In this document: positions 49,738-61,737 of the stretch, one piece after another
How positions within the stretch are numbered: position 1 is the stretch's first letter
How the letters are laid out: the number at the start of each line of letters is the position of its first letter
Assembly (NCBI GenBank): GCA_036245525.1
Contig: BTPG01000006.1
Span: forward strand, 74,692,727-74,756,726
Direction: 5' to 3'
DNA: 64,000 bases
Origin: Semisulcospira habei
Lineage: Eukaryota; Mollusca; Gastropoda; Semisulcospiridae
Notes under the pieces: model-generated
Told to the model about the DNA's origin: nothing
Seen by the model: only the letters and a program-made list of their open reading frames with translations
Database searches by the model: none
Made by a program: the position numbers and the translations under genes

Positions 49738-50244
49738 CTTTTCCACAGGAATCAGTTGACATTCACCCCCTAACCTCCCCTACAGCTGCCGACTCTAACA
49801 TTGAAAAAGTCCATTAGTACCTCCTCCCCCCCCCCCCCCCCCCCCTCACACACACGCTTAACAAAAACACCTAACTCTCTTTTTTTTAATTAAAAAAATC
49901 CGATGGTAATAGAGTTAGCACGCTAGCGCCGACTGCCAAAGCGGTAGCGCGGTGCCATAACCCCCGACTGTCTAGCTTGTAATGGGACGTTAGGCCGTGA
50001 CTGTGTCACAGACAAATCAATAAAGCCGTCATGAGGAGGTCTGGCATTCAACAGCACATGAATGCAACAGCGCACGTAAGCGCGCGTTTGCTATGGCATT
50101 TATGCGCCATATTGCATGCGCATTCGCGCAAATCATACATGAGCTGTACGTGCGCCGTCGCTATTGCTGTCGTCTGCTGCACCAGACGCAATGTATTCAC
50201 AACCTAACAGTCAGCTCTGCGGGCACACGCGTTGCAACAGGGGT
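49738..50244. other. unassigned; poly-C tract
   Basis: C run at 49827-49846. No gene or repeat otherwise. Confidence 0.4.
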
Positions 50245-50286
50245 CGGATCGATAACGACAGTTCAAGGGTGGTGCCAGAATATAGC
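50245..50286. repeat. solitary pal-B left arm
   Basis: GGATCGATAACGACAGTTCA then AGGGTGGTGCCAGAATA, with no partner arm. It stops where the hairpin centre would begin. Confidence 0.6.
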
Positions 50287-50321
50287 TCAGGAACGCAATA
50301 ACAAACACACGGTAAATACAG

Positions 50322-50454
50322 TTTAACGCGTTCAGCACCGACGATCACGGCAGTTCAAGGGTGGTGCCAGAATAGCTTGGCGCCTGCTCGTCATCTCTCT
50401 TCTGAACTGGCACCAAAACTCCGAAGTCTGGGGATTTCGAACCTGTAGTGCTTA
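50322..50454. mobile_element. one-armed pal-B element
   Basis: TTAACGCGTTCAGCACCGAC then a full left arm to AATAGCTTGGCGCCTG, followed directly by pal-B3-type right flank (ACTGGCACCAAAACTCCGAA, GGGGATTTCG) and GTAGTGCTTAA. The right hairpin arm is deleted. Confidence 0.7.
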
Positions 50455-50635
50455 ATGATACAAAGCACAGTAAACTTCGGATAAAATAACAACTCGCCAG
50501 GGGACTCAATTTTTCTTGTCGTTATATCCGAAGTTTGTTATAAGCGAAGTAATTTACATAAGAAGAGTGCTGTCGGGACTTCTGAAAAAGAGTTGTTATA
50601 TACGACTTCAAAAAAAAAAAAAAACCGACCTTGTA
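50455..50635. other. no feature recognised
   Basis: Short poly-A at 50611-50624; otherwise unassigned. Confidence 0.4.
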
Positions 50636-50860
50636 TTAACCCATATCATACTGAGGCTAAAAGCTTCAAATTTGTGCACTACCATATGCAAGCTACATTA
50701 TAGTACTAACAGATAAGGATATAGACCAATGGCTTTAGTTCAAGGGTGGTGTCAGAATAGCTTGGCGCCTAGAGGCGCCAAGCTATTCTGACACCACCCT
50801 TGAACTATTTTAGTTAAACGTATTTCACACACTGTGTGTATTCCGAGTGATAAGGGTCAA
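50636..50860. mobile_element. pal-B variant (pal-B2)
   Basis: 225 bp, TTAACCCATATCATACTGAG to GATAAGGGTCAA. Flanks match the 11643 element (AGCTACATTA, TTTTAGTT..CGTATTTCA). The core is a perfect palindrome, TTCAAGGGTGGTGTCAGAAT / ATTCTGACACCACCCTTGAA, with the GTGTC / GACAC change in both arms. Confidence 0.88.
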
Positions 50861-51230
50861 GGGAAGTAGACTGTAATACAAAATCCCGACCAAAAAGGTG
50901 ACTGCCGAGCGCGTAAAATGTTCAGAATACCCCATTATTGAATTGTCTTGTGACGGTCCCTTCTAAGCGTGTTTTCTTCTTCGTTGGGTCACTCTAAAAA
51001 AACCGACCTTGTGCACCTGTAATACGTACACGTGAATTAATTTTCTTTGAAAAAAATTACTAACTGGAATCAATTGCCGCCGTGAAATTGCCTTAGACGC
51101 CTGCTCGGTGAATAATACTAATTAGATTCAATTTATCAACGGGTTTTATTCTTCTTCTTCGCTGAAACTACGTTTGCACATTATTTTTACGTTGGAAGGG
51201 ATAAATCCAGTGCTTACTACGATTAAACAC
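50861..51230. other. unassigned with a SINE-like tail piece
   Basis: GCCGCCGTGAAATTGCCTTA at 51076-51095 and CTGCTCGG match the fragment at 2338. Confidence 0.45.
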
Positions 51231-51299
51231 TGTGTGCTGGTCTGTGATTTTGGAACTTACGGCTGCGTCGTAAAGTCCAGAATTACAGACCAGCACACA
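51231..51299. repeat. pal-G palindrome
   Basis: TGTGTGCTGGTCTGTGATTT / AATTACAGACCAGCACACA; centre ACTTACGGCTGCGTCGTAAAG. Confidence 0.9.
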
Positions 51300-51370
51300 T
51301 TCATCTCTATAACATTTATCTCGATAACATAATCACCCAGCTCGTGCATTTCAATTTAGTACGCGAGTTT

Positions 51371-51968
51371 TTAACTCATTCCACTCCGACACGCCACGGC
51401 AAGACATGGATCGAGCGTGATAGTTCAAGGGTTGTGCCAGAATAGCTTGGGCGCCATTGTATTCTGGCACAACCCTTTAACTATCACGCTCGATCTAGGC
51501 GCCAAGCTATTCTGGCACAACCCTTGAACTGTCACGCTCGATCTGTTTTCAGAAGCGAGTTCAGAATAATGCCGCAAGGCTTGTGAAGCGCAGACGAAAA
51601 CGAGACCACGTAACCTCTATACTGAAAGACCTTCACTGACTTCCAATCCAATGCCGCATAAAGTTTAAGATAGCGACCCTTGCATACCGCCACTTTGATG
51701 GCAGTCTTCCGTCATACCTTTTCTCCAGTCTAATTACTTACCAGCCCTCTCGCTCACTGCGCTCATCGCCAGAGAAACTTCTCAAAGTTCCATCTCAAAT
51801 CTGCCGGTGAAAGCTTTCAGATGTACTGCTCCTTTAATTTGGAATTCCTTACCGACTGAGCTGAGAAATGCCCCCACCCTTACGGAGTTCAAAGCGAAGT
51901 TAAAAACTTACTTTTTCTCGCAAACTTTCGTGTAATCTCTACGGCATTTCTGTACATACCCCCTGCAG

Positions 51969-52032
<64 letters not shown>

Positions 52033-52159
52033 CGCCTGCGCTTTGAGTTATATTATAAATATGAGAAATGCGCCATATAAATACCATGTATTATTAATAC
52101 AGTCTTCAGGGGACAACTTCAAAATTTGCGGATTTCGGTCCTGGAGCAGAATGTGTTAT
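51371..52159. mobile_element. pal-B variant (pal-B3) split by an L2/CR1-like LINE end
   Basis: TTAACTCATTCCACTCCGAC starts it; the right end GAGCAGAATGTGTTAT has lost TTAA. The core shows paired GAGCG / CGCTC and GGTTGTG / CACAACC changes, and the right arm is present twice (both ending CACGCTCGATCT). The same element without hairpin or LINE is at 13923. Confidence 0.88.
51558..52094 (+). mobile_element. L2/CR1-like LINE 3' end
   Basis: A decayed C-terminal RT-protein frame (reading AARLVKRRRKRDHVTSILKD, then HWLPIQCRIKFKIATLAY and WNSLPTELRNAPTL, with one stop) is followed by a (TG)n run (51973-52031) and the tail GAGAAATGCGCCATATAAAT with ATGTATTATTA. The LHWLP/IKFK and LWNSLP motifs are typical of L2- and CR1-group ends. 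The same tail occurs at 62460. Confidence 0.8.
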
Positions 52160-52395
52160 ACCGCTGATACACACGAAGTAACTGACTGAATACCACTGTT
52201 GTCCGATCGATGCATCCGCGTGTCCTGTAACTGATAAAATAGTATGCAACCCGATACTGCTGAAGCCAAATGGCTTTGGTCAATATAAGATAAATCTGAT
52301 AAAGTGTGTATTAGCTAGCCATTGTTTTCTGGATAAATAATCGGAATTCGACTTGGGAAATGAAACGGATATGCTGATGTGATCGGGAAGGTCAT

Positions 52396-52398
<3 letters not shown>
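52160..52398. other. no feature recognised
   Basis: Short unassigned stretch. Confidence 0.35.
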
Positions 52399-52980
<582 letters not shown>

Positions 52981-53044
52981 GCAAGAGGTATAAATTCTCA
53001 TGTCCCTGCGGCCGCAGGGGCTCATTCGAATCTATACTTCTTGC
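52981..53044. repeat. pal-A palindrome
   Basis: GCAAGAGGTATAAATTCTCA on the left; right CATTCGAATCTATACTTCTT. GTATA / TATAC is paired. Centre CCCTGCGGCCGCAGGGG is perfect. Confidence 0.85.
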
Positions 53045-53250
53045 TGAAGTCTTTCTTAGCTCAGTGATCCTCAAACGGAGCAGATTGCCGGAATTGAAAC
53101 ATGCAGCGTCACGTATTGGGAGGTGAATGACTTAGGCTGACAACCACACGTACTTGAGCAATTTCCACATCAATTGTTCGCCGCTAATCCGCAAGGCAAA
53201 CAAACTCGCCTTACACGACTGATAGTTCACATTTGTACCTTCCTGGTACG

Positions 53251-53372
53251 GTCCCAGCAAACAGCGGTCCTCGGGCCCAAGTCGGCCGCAGTGGGTCCGC
53301 ACACGACTGTGCGCGGGCCCACAGCAGCCGACAGCAGCCGATCTCGGCCCGATTCTCCTTTGCTTACTAGGG
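53251..53372. repeat. pal-D element
   Basis: CCCAGCAAACAGCGGTCCTC then GGGCCCAAGTCGGCCGCAG; inner GTGGGTCCGCACACG / GTGCGCGGGCCCAC is a good hairpin; right end TCTCCTTTGCTTACTAGG. CAGCAGCCGA is duplicated in the right arm. Confidence 0.75.
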
Positions 53373-54082
53373 TACGGTTTGCAGTCTCGCCAAGGCCATT
53401 AGTCGGGGGTCTTCTGTATTTTCCGTATTTTCTCGGTCGATAAAACTTCCTTGGAATCAAATTTGCAAATCTGAAAATTCATCTCCATCTTGAAAAACTC
53501 CCTTTAAAACTTTGCCTACTAAGAAACTTTTCTGTACTATTCCACTCTGCTACTGCGTAATCATTTGTTACGAGTTCCTTTCTGGATCAGGCGCGCACGC
53601 CAAGTCAGTAACAGCTTGTAACGACAGATTCAGCATTAAAAATAGCCAATTAAAAATAGCCAAGCACATGCACTGCACGCGAACCTTAGCTGGGTGGACC
53701 TCGCCGCTGAGCGTGTTCCACAGGAAGTAGTCTCAGTCGCGGTAGCTGAATTTGACACTGATTCGTAGGCAAAGAGCTACATTCATTTTTACTGTATTTC
53801 TTTGCCTGGATGATATTTTCATCTTAGGGTGCCAGCCATATTTACCTTGCGCTGGTCAGATCACACAGTGTCCGTGTTCAGTACACATAACAGGCGACAT
53901 AAAGGTCATGGTATTATTTGCGGACCAGGGTTTAGCTGCGTAGGATTATGTACTGTGATAGGCGCGAAGTGCAAGGATTAACCTGCTTTCTTTTGTGCCC
54001 GCGACAGACATTGTGTAAATACAAGTGTAACCCCTTGATTGCCAACAGTGTTGAGGAAAAGCTCATCAGGACCCAAATCAGT
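53373..54082. other. no feature recognised
   Basis: Repeat-poor stretch. GTAACCCCTTGATTGCC at 54028 is probably the left end of the pal-A element whose core follows. Confidence 0.4.
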
Positions 54083-54145
54083 GCAAGAGACATAGATCCT
54101 CATGACCCGCTGTCGCGGGGGATCATGATGATCTATGTCTCTTGC
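54083..54145. repeat. pal-A palindrome
   Basis: GCAAGAGACATAGATCCTCA / TGATGATCTATGTCTCTTGC; GAGAC / GTCTC paired; centre CCCGC-TGTC-GCGGGGG with a small left deletion. Confidence 0.88.
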
Positions 54146-54497
54146 TGACACTGCTTTGAATCCATGTTCCTGGATCGGTTGGGGCTCTGTTGTCTGGAAT
54201 TTTTTTTTTTTTTAATTCAGGAACACAATCTGCGTCAACCGGCAGTGATAGAGTCAAAAGCGGAGAATCATGTCATATAAACAATCATACTCAAACCAAG
54301 GGGAATCATATAAACAATCAGTTGCTCGTGCTAGCGTGTACTGTATGCATGATGTCAGCAAATCGCTGGTCTCGTCTTGATACTTGATAGCGAGGTTAGC
54401 ATACTTTAGCATAGTAATCGCTTACTTTTGGGTGTTATTATCCGTGATCGTCCACACTGTTGTACTACGTGTCATTACTACATTTGCTAACGTTGTC
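54146..54497. other. no feature recognised
   Basis: T run at 54200-54213; AATCATATAAACAATCA repeated twice near 54265-54320. Confidence 0.4.
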
Positions 54498-54530
54498 TTA
54501 CTGAGTTGTTTTGTTTTGTTTTGTTTTGTC

Positions 54531-54599
<69 letters not shown>

Positions 54600-54600
54600 T
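54498..54600. repeat. (GTTTT)n then (TG)n microsatellite
   Basis: Four to five GTTTT units followed by about 65 bp of TG. Confidence 0.93.
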
Positions 54601-54640
54601 GTGGGTGTGTGTGCGCGCGTGTGTTTTGGAGTGTTGGGTT

Positions 54641-56005
54641 TATAATAATACTAATAATGTACATTTATATAGCGCTTAACCTCCAAATGAATGGTGCTCT
54701 AAGCGCATTACAAAATCAAAAATCACAGAACAAAAAGTACAAGAAAGAAAACGCTACAATAAATGTTACGAAAACTAAAGTGACACATATCAAAAGCTCA
54801 CACTCACACATACACGCACACCGTTAGAAAAACAGTTACTGCCAAAGATTGCTAACGCACTGAAAATGCATCTAACTATATGCATAAGAAAACAGATAGG
54901 TCTTGAGCACTGATTTAAAAGCAGACAGAGTTGGGGCATGTCTGACATGGGATGGAAGGTCGTTCCAGGTGACTGGACCGAAATAAGAAAAGGCACGCTG
55001 GCACGCTGTTTGTCGATAGACTTTTTTTCCGCCTAGGAACCCTGAAAATACGCGTGTCTGATGCTGAAAGGAGGGATCATGAAGGCGTGTAAATATGATC
55101 TAGGTCGGACAAATACAGGGGAGCAGAACCGATAATAGCATTGTAACAAATAACAGAGACTTTATACACACTTCTTTGAGATACAGGCAGCCAGTGCAGA
55201 TCAACACGTAAGGGTGTTATGTGCTCACGTTTCGGTACTCGGTAAAATAGTCGGGCAGAGCAGTTCATAATTCTTTGAAGTTTATCAAGACGATTCTGGG
55301 GAACACCAGCCAACAGGGAATTACAAAAATCATACAAAAATCAATGCGTGAAAGAACAAGGGAGGTAACAAGCGTTTTAGTTGCTTCGGTAGTGAGAAGG
55401 TGTCGAATTGAACTGATCTTTCTCAATTCAAAGAAGGAACATTGGCATATCTTGTTGACATGCTCAGGCTCTCTCATGGTCAGCCTCTTGTCAGAGATAA
55501 CGCCAAGATTACGGGCCGGCTCGGAAAAGGGGATACTGTTCTGACCAACCCTGATCGAGTCTGGGAGATCAGTGGAGGCTGAACAAGAAAATCTTAAGGC
55601 CTCAGTCTTGCCACTATTCATTTGCAATTTGTTCTGTGTGGTCCAATTCTGAACGTCTGTGACACAGGACTCTAAAGACTGGAACATCTGACTAACATGT
55701 TTGCATTGGGCACTGGCATACAGCTCTGTGTCATCAGCATAAAAATGGTGAGAAACAGAGTGACATTTGATAACACTAGATAAAGGCAGGGTATACAATG
55801 TGAAAAGGATAGGCCCCAAAACAGAGCCTTGAGGAACACCGTACACAAGCTCAGTGGGATCGGACTCTACTCCCAACACAGACACTACTTGCTTTCTTCC
55901 AAAGAGGTAAGACTCAAAAAAGTGTAAAGCGGTCTCTTGATGCCAAAAACAGAGTCTAAATGTTGAATGAGAATCTGGTGATCTATCGTGTCAAAAACAT
56001 GAAAA
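54641..56005 (-). mobile_element. L2/CR1-like LINE, 5'-truncated
   Basis: The 3' end (left) is TATATAAATGTACATTATTA in minus sense, a tail of the same type as at 37129. The 5' end fades near 56005, just beyond the RT motif FDTIDH. Confidence 0.85.
55077..55998 (-). pseudogene. L2/CR1-like reverse transcriptase, broken
   Basis: Fragments in three frames. FDTIDHQILIQHLDS (55998 down) is the motif before the palm. Then 55885-55265 has GVPQGSVLGPILFTLY and the catalytic YADD (FYADDTELY), followed by QMNSGKTE and NLGVI. After a frameshift near 55310, FCNSLLAGVPQNRLDKLQ, SARL and LHWLPV continue to 55077. At least two frame breaks and no upstream domains, so inactive. Confidence 0.88.
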
Positions 56006-56256
56006 CAAGTATTTGTGAATGGACTGACAATTAATATTTTCAATCTTGAATCTTTAACTTGGCTTCATAGTTAGCAGGTGTGAAAATGAGCCGCAACGTT
56101 CATGTCAAGATTACAATATGTACAACATGAACATCTTTATACAGTGGGTGAATTGAGAAGGAATGCGTTCCCGGGCCGACACATTTTGATGTGCACGTGC
56201 ATACGCACAGCCGTGGGAAACTTTTCATCCCTGAGACCCTTCTGCGGGAAATGGCC
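56006..56256. other. no feature recognised
   Basis: Short unassigned stretch. Confidence 0.35.
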
Positions 56257-56353
56257 GGATCGACCACGATAGTTCATGGGTAGCGCCAGGTTAGCTTGGC
56301 GCCCGAGGCGCCAAGCTAATCTGGCACTACCCTTGAACTATGATGGTCGATCC
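56257..56353. repeat. pal-B core palindrome
   Basis: GGATCGACCACGATAGTTCA / TGAACTATGATGGTCGATCC, centre GGCGCCCGAGGCGCC. Confidence 0.88.
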
Positions 56354-56402
56354 AATTGGAATTTGCATTTCATTCGGCAGTGCAGCTGGCTACATATAAA
56401 AT

Positions 56403-56483
56403 GGGCAGTGCAAGATTAGCATGGCGCGGCCTTAGCAGGCGCCAAGCTAATCTAGCGCTACCTTGAACTATCACAGTCGATCC
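56403..56483. repeat. second pal-B core, left outer arm lost
   Basis: GGGCAGTGCAAGATTAGCAT, a changed centre (GGCGCGGCCTTAGCAGGCGCC) and CTAATCTAGCGCTACCTTGA with ATCACAGTCGATCC. It lies 50 bp from the previous core, with GGTCGATCC / AGTCGATCC ends both pointing the same way. Confidence 0.75.
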
Positions 56484-56828
56484 AGCTGCAGCTATCGGCG
56501 CCATGATTAAGAGTGTAGGTTATGCGGAGGGGAAATTCCACGGCATCTACTCGAGTACGCTATATCCAATTCTCAGGTGCTTGCGTAAAACAACGTATAC
56601 CAACGCCCCAGAACAGCTGCAAACATCTGCCCGTAACCTAGACCCCTAACCCTAACCTTTAACCCCAGCCAACATCTTGACAGGGTGCATAACCATGGAT
56701 AAGATGTACAATGTGCGTCCGCTCGGCGCTGTATACGCTGTATCGACAGACATCGTGCAAATAGACGATTCCAGAAGTAAATCAGAAATAGGTCAAACAC
56801 TGCCTGTCTTTTGACCAAAACAGTGCAT
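56484..56828. other. no feature recognised
   Basis: Contains CCTAACCCTAACC near 56635-56660, too short to be telomeric. Confidence 0.4.
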
Positions 56829-56878
56829 TTAAAAGCCCGGACAAACATGCGACATAGCATGTATGTCCGGGCTTTTAA
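56829..56878. repeat. pal-P palindrome
   Basis: TTAAAAGCCCGGACAAACAT / ATGTATGTCCGGGCTTTTAA, 50 bp, one mismatch, loop GCGACATAGC. Single copy here, again with TTAA-like ends. Confidence 0.8.
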
Positions 56879-57267
56879 TCAAGTTTTCATCGAAACCCTG
56901 GCAATTCTGAACGATTTCTCATTTTCAAAAAAAAAATATATTCACAAAAATGACTACCATTCGCCTTTTTGAAAGTTTAGCTTTACCTTACGTTGCTCGC
57001 AAGCTTCTCTCTTTTTTTGATTGTTGCTTTTACAATTTTATTATCACACAAGCGGAAATTTGGGCTGATGTCCGGACAAGCACCATCTGACCTATCATTT
57101 TAATATCCCCCCTTTTTTCTGCAATATGTTTATCAATTTTGCTGTAGTACCCACCCCCCTTCCCTTCCCCTGCCTTTTCCCCCTCCTTCCTTCTTCATAT
57201 ATTTACTAATGTTGCTATAGCACCCTGATAAGCAGTCCAAAAGCAAGGAGCAATAACTCGGTTTAAG
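56879..57267. other. no feature recognised
   Basis: AT-rich then pyrimidine-rich unassigned sequence. Confidence 0.4.
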
Positions 57268-57316
57268 CACACTGGTTATCGCGGGCGGCAGCGAATCGAG
57301 GGTGACAACCAGTGTG
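57268..57316. repeat. pal-H palindrome, shortened
   Basis: CACACTGGTTATCGCGGG and GCGAATCGAGGGTGACAACC with AGTGTG. The inner left arm is deleted. Confidence 0.75.
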
Positions 57317-57720
57317 TGGTATAACTTACCGGAGTGGTGATCGATCCCGCGTGTGCACAAAGGCAGCCACACAATAATACAAACACCGCAATCTACGGCA
57401 GAAGCTCGGTACAGCCACTTTCTAGCAGCAGGGTTCTGCACCGTACCTAATGCAACTTCCTCACCCTAGCTTACGTCTAGTTACGAGTACGCACGCAAGG
57501 AACTGACGAATACCGCACCTGCACGTGCACCGGCAAAGGCACGCTGACGTAGTATAAGCGCATTACTGCAGAATTATAGGCACGCGCATTTCCACCGTCT
57601 GCGCTATCTGTACAGAGTTGTCTATTCCTACAACATCTGACATTTTCTCGTGTGCAAATGTCAAAAAAAACTCCGTTTGTCCTTGTCCGAAGCAACTTCG
57701 AAAACAAGTACAATGTTCAA
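57317..57720. other. no feature recognised
   Basis: Apparently unique sequence without a supported gene. Confidence 0.35.
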
Positions 57721-57780
57721 GGGTCTGCGATTTCGGACCTTACGGCTATTGAGCTTCATGTCCAAAATCACAGATCAGCA
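57721..57780. repeat. pal-G palindrome, outer arm lost
   Basis: GGGTCTGCGATTTCGGACCT / TGTCCAAAATCACAGATCAGCA; centre TACGGCTATTGAGCTTCA. Confidence 0.75.
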
Positions 57781-57792
57781 ACATACATGTGC

Positions 57793-57997
57793 TCAGCTGA
57801 CGCACTTCTGCAGGATATGAATCGATCATGATCATTCAAGGGTAGTGCCAGATAGCTTGGCGCCTGATGGCGCAAAGCTAATCTGGCACTACCTTTGAAT
57901 GATCATGGTCGAACCGTCTCCTTCAGCTGCGGGTGCACAGTCGGTAGGTGACACTCCAACATTAAATTTGAGAAATGCGGCCTTAGGGTTAAAAGGG
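57793..57997. mobile_element. pal-B element with matched arm change
   Basis: ATGATCATTCAAGGGTAGTG / ACTACCTTTGAATGATCATG: ATCATTC / GAATGAT replaces ATAATTC / GAATTAT in both arms. Right flank TCGGTAGGTGACACTCC then TTTGAGAAATGCGGCC. Ends eroded (AGGGTTAAAAGGG). Confidence 0.87.
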
Positions 57998-58040
57998 ACC
58001 CATAAACCCGTGTGTTTGTCTTTTTGAATAAAAAAGCACA

Positions 58041-58051
58041 TGACACACACG

Positions 58052-58136
<85 letters not shown>
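58041..58136. repeat. (CA)n microsatellite
   Basis: CGCACGCA then about 85 bp of pure CA. Confidence 0.95.
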
Positions 58137-58137
<1 letters not shown>

Positions 58138-58468
58138 AACAACAGCAACAACACCAAGAAAAAGTCGATGCTGGTAGTAATTCCATCATACTACTGGAAC
58201 GAGAGAACACCGGTGGAAAAATATCTCCCAACCTATCCCCCAAAAGAAGAAACTACCAATGAGTAGGAAAAAGCACTGTCAAGGGAGAGAATTGCGCATG
58301 ATAGACCAATGATATCCCCCCCCCCACCTCTCCAAAGAGAAATTGTACTGATAAATCATTAACTCATTCAGCCCCGACGCACTGCGGCAGAAGATAGATC
58401 GACCATGATAATTCAAGGGTAGTGCCAGATTAGCTTGGCGCCTACAGGCGCCAAGCTATTCTGGCACT

Positions 58469-61400
58469 TACTTTACTTACGCCTGTCACCCCTCCCAGGG
58501 TATAGGCCGTCGACGAGAGACCTCCAGCGACTCCTGTCCTGTGCTTCTCCTTCGATTTTACTCCAGGTGCTTCCCAGTCTCTTGATGTCTGCTTGGAGGT
58601 CTCGCCGCCAGGTGTTTCTCGGGCTGCCTCTTTTCCTCTTTCCCTGGGGGTTCCATGACAATGCCTGCCTAGTGATACTGGAAGCTGGCTTTCTCAGACT
58701 GTGACCAATCCATCCCCATATTCTTCGCCCAATTTCATTCTCTGCTGTTATCTGCTCTGTTCTCTCCCAGAGTCTGCCGTTGCTGATCTTCTCTGGCCAG
58801 TGGATTTTCAAAATTCTTCTAAGGCAACTGTTCATGAAGGTCTGTACTCTGTTGACTGTGGTTTTTGTCAATCTCCAAGTCTCTGCTCCATATAGGAGAA
58901 CTGCTTTTACGTTGGAGTTGAAAATCCGGACTTTGGTGTGTTGTGACAGCTCTCTGGAACTCCACACTCCTCCAACGGGGTGCCAGCAAGCAAGACTGGT
59001 TCTTCCATGATTGCGTTCAGCCTCATTGTCTTTTTTTTCTGTTTGTGGATGGTGAGGCCCACTTGGGACGAGATGTCAGCAAGCCTCGTGGTCTTGTCCT
59101 GCATTTGTTGATGAGTGTGGGACAGTAAAGCCAAGTCATCTGCAAAATCGAAGTCGTCAAGCTGTGTCCACTGTATTCCACTTCGTCTGTGCTCCTCTTC
59201 ATGACCCAGTCTATGGCCAGTAGGAAGAGGAACGGAGACAGCAAACACCCCTACCTGACACCGGTTCTGACCTGGAGCCCCTTGGTGAACTGCCCTTCGT
59301 GGATCACGCGACATGTCATGCCATCGTAGCTGCTCTTGATCAGGCGGACGAGCTTTGTGGATACACCGTAGTGTCGTAGGAGTTTCCACAGAGTCTCTGG
59401 GTCCACGCTGTCAAATGCTTTCTCGTAATCCACAAAGTTGACGTACAGCGGGGAGCTCCATTCCAGAGACTGTTCCACGATGATGCGGAGAGTGGCGATC
59501 TGGTCTGTACATGATCGTTTTTTCCTGAATCCTGCTTGCTCGTCTCTCAGCTGGGGGTCAACGGAGCTCTTCATTATCTCCAGTATGATCCTGTTGAAGA
59601 CCTTTCCTGGTACTGACAGCAAGGTGATTCCTCTGTAGTTGGAACACTTGCTGAGGTCGCCTTTCTTGGGAAGCTTGATTAGGTAACCCTCCTTCCAGTC
59701 AGCCGGCATCACCTCCTCTTCCCAGATCTTTCCAAACAGTGGGTACAGTAGCTGTACTGTTGTCTCTAGGTCTGCTTTCAGAGCCTCCGCTGGGATGCCA
59801 TCTGGCCCTGCTGCTTTGCCGTTCTTCAAAAATGCCACTGCTCTTCTGATCTCTTCCCGGCTGGGTCTGTCACAGCTGATGGGTAGGTCGGTCTCTGCTG
59901 GCTGGATGTCTGGGGGGTCGGGTGGGCTGGGTCTGTTCAGTAACTCTTCAAAATACTCGGCCCATCTGTCGAGTTGGTCTGTTCTGTCTGCAATAGGTTT
60001 GCCTTCTTTGTCTTTTACTGGTCTTTCTGTATGGCCATACTTGCCCGACAATCTTGTGGTAATGTCGTAGAGCTGTTTCATGTTGCCGCTGCCTGATGCC
60101 TTTTCTGCCTCTGCTGCCAGGCTGTCTGTGTAGGCCCTTTTGTCTGCCCTAATACTCCTCTTCACCTCGCGGTTGGCTTCCGAGTATTCCTCCTGTGCCC
60201 TTACTTTGGCTGCTCTCGTGCGACTGTTGTTGACAACTGCTTTCTTCTGCTTCCTCACTTCTATCTTCTTCAAGGTCTGTGCCGACAGCCAGTCCTTGTG
60301 ATGGTGTTTCCTGAACCCTACAGTGTCTTTGCAGGTTGAGTTCAGCGCCTCTCTAACTGCCTTCCACTGCTGCTCTGTGGTGATCGCCTCCTCATCATTT
60401 ACTAGCTCCTGTAGCGCTTGAAACCGGATGGACAGCACCAGTTTGAACTCTTCTCTCACTCCAGTCTCTCTCAGGAGGCCTACATTATAGCGCTGTCTTC
60501 TTGTTGTCTCTGTGCGGCTTTTCTTTAAATTGAGCTTTATTCTTAAGGTAAGCAGATGGTGGTCTGAGGCGACATCTGCTCCCCTCGTCACTCGAACATC
60601 TTGAAGGGATCTTCTAAATTTCTTGCTAATGCAGATATGGTCTATTTGGTTCTCTGTAGTATGGTCAGGTGAGACCCAAGTTGCTTTGTGTATTCTTCTG
60701 TGTGGGAAGATGCTGCCTCCAATGACAAGTCTGTTTAGAGCACAAAAGTCTACAAACCTCTCCCCGTTCTCACTCATCTCCCCTAGTCCCTGTCTCCCCA
60801 TCACCTCTTCGTATCCGGTGTTGTTCTCCCCTATTTTGGCATTAAAATCGCCCATGACGATGGTGATGTCTCGCTCCGCACATTTGTCCACAGCACTCTG
60901 GAGTCGGTCATAGAACTCTTGTTTCTCTTCCTCGTCACTGTCATTAGTGGGCGCATAACACTGGATGACGTTCAGCTTGATCTTTTTCTTGGTTCTAAAG
61001 GCTGCTGTGATAATTCTTGGCCCAAGAGCCCATCAGCGCTCTCTGTGCCACTTGTTACAGCATGAATGTTACTCCTTCTGTATGGGGGGCATTCTCCTCT
61101 TCATGACCTGAATCACTACAGAATAATCTCCCCACTTAACAGCCTTTTCTGCGTCCATCTGGCTTCACTGATACCTAGCAGGGAAAGGTTGTACTTTTGC
61201 ATTTCCGCTGCTATCTGGGCGGCCTTGCCGCTCTGGTACATGGTCTTGACATTCCATGTGCCCATGGTTGTGTCCCTGGATAGAGAGAGGCGGCTCGGTC
61301 CTGTGGCTTCCGAAGACTTCCGGCTTTCACCGCACGACGTCATAAATCTTCTGGTAGAATAACCTTCCTCCTCCGGGAAAGAAATTGCTTTTTGTCTTTT

Positions 61401-61621
61401 CGTCGGCGTTTTTGTAGCTATTTCCTTATTTGCAGGGTGGGGAAGCTACCCCCACGCCCAACCCCTTTACTAGGAGGACCAGGGGTTTTCTGTCGGGGTC
61501 ACCTTCCCTTAGACCATGTTGGTTCACGGCACCTTATTTCATTCGGTGCACCCCTCTCGCGAGGGCCCCCTATCCACCACCCAGGGGACGCGCCTCAACG
61601 CCATATGGTCCCAGCGCGAGG
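58469..61621 (-). mobile_element. RTE-clade LINE, full-length, copy 3
   Basis: 3' end (left) in minus sense GGCGTAAGTAAAGTA; 5' end (right) CCTCGCGCTGGGACC, the same start as copy 1. Flanks TATTCTGGCACT (58457-58468) and TAATCTGGCACT (61622-61633) form a 12-bp target duplication with one mismatch, inside the right arm of pal-B. Confidence 0.92.
58473..61343 (-). pseudogene. RTE endonuclease-reverse transcriptase, copy 3, broken
   Basis: Long open piece 60891-59251 (546 codons) covers GDFNAKIG, NQIDHICIS, ASDHHLL, the linker, the RT start and DYEKAFDSVD, and stops at RTGVR because the Gln codon of the RQG motif is TAG instead of CAG (59253-59251). N-terminal part 61343-61116 holds TWNVKTMYQ and ISEARW and is separated by deletions near 61150 and 61040. 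After the stop, the RT palm (DFADDLALL) is in another frame; a deletion of roughly 120 bp follows GTPLEE near 58968; the C-terminus is open at 58967-58473. Confidence 0.9.
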
Positions 61622-61737
61622 TAATCTGGCACTACCCTTCTATTATCATGGTCGACCCATCTCCTACAACTGGTGCATAGTCGTTAGATGACGCCTCCAA
61701 AATTTGGGAAATAAAGTGCGTGGGGGTTTTGAATGAG

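Noticed and set aside
53174..53460. Overlapping frames on both strands near 53.2-53.5 kb
   Set aside because: Both read through the pal-D palindrome; repeated CGPTAAD-like peptides come from the inverted repeat.
56635..56665. Telomere-like CCCTAACCCTAACC
   Set aside because: Only about two units, not an array.
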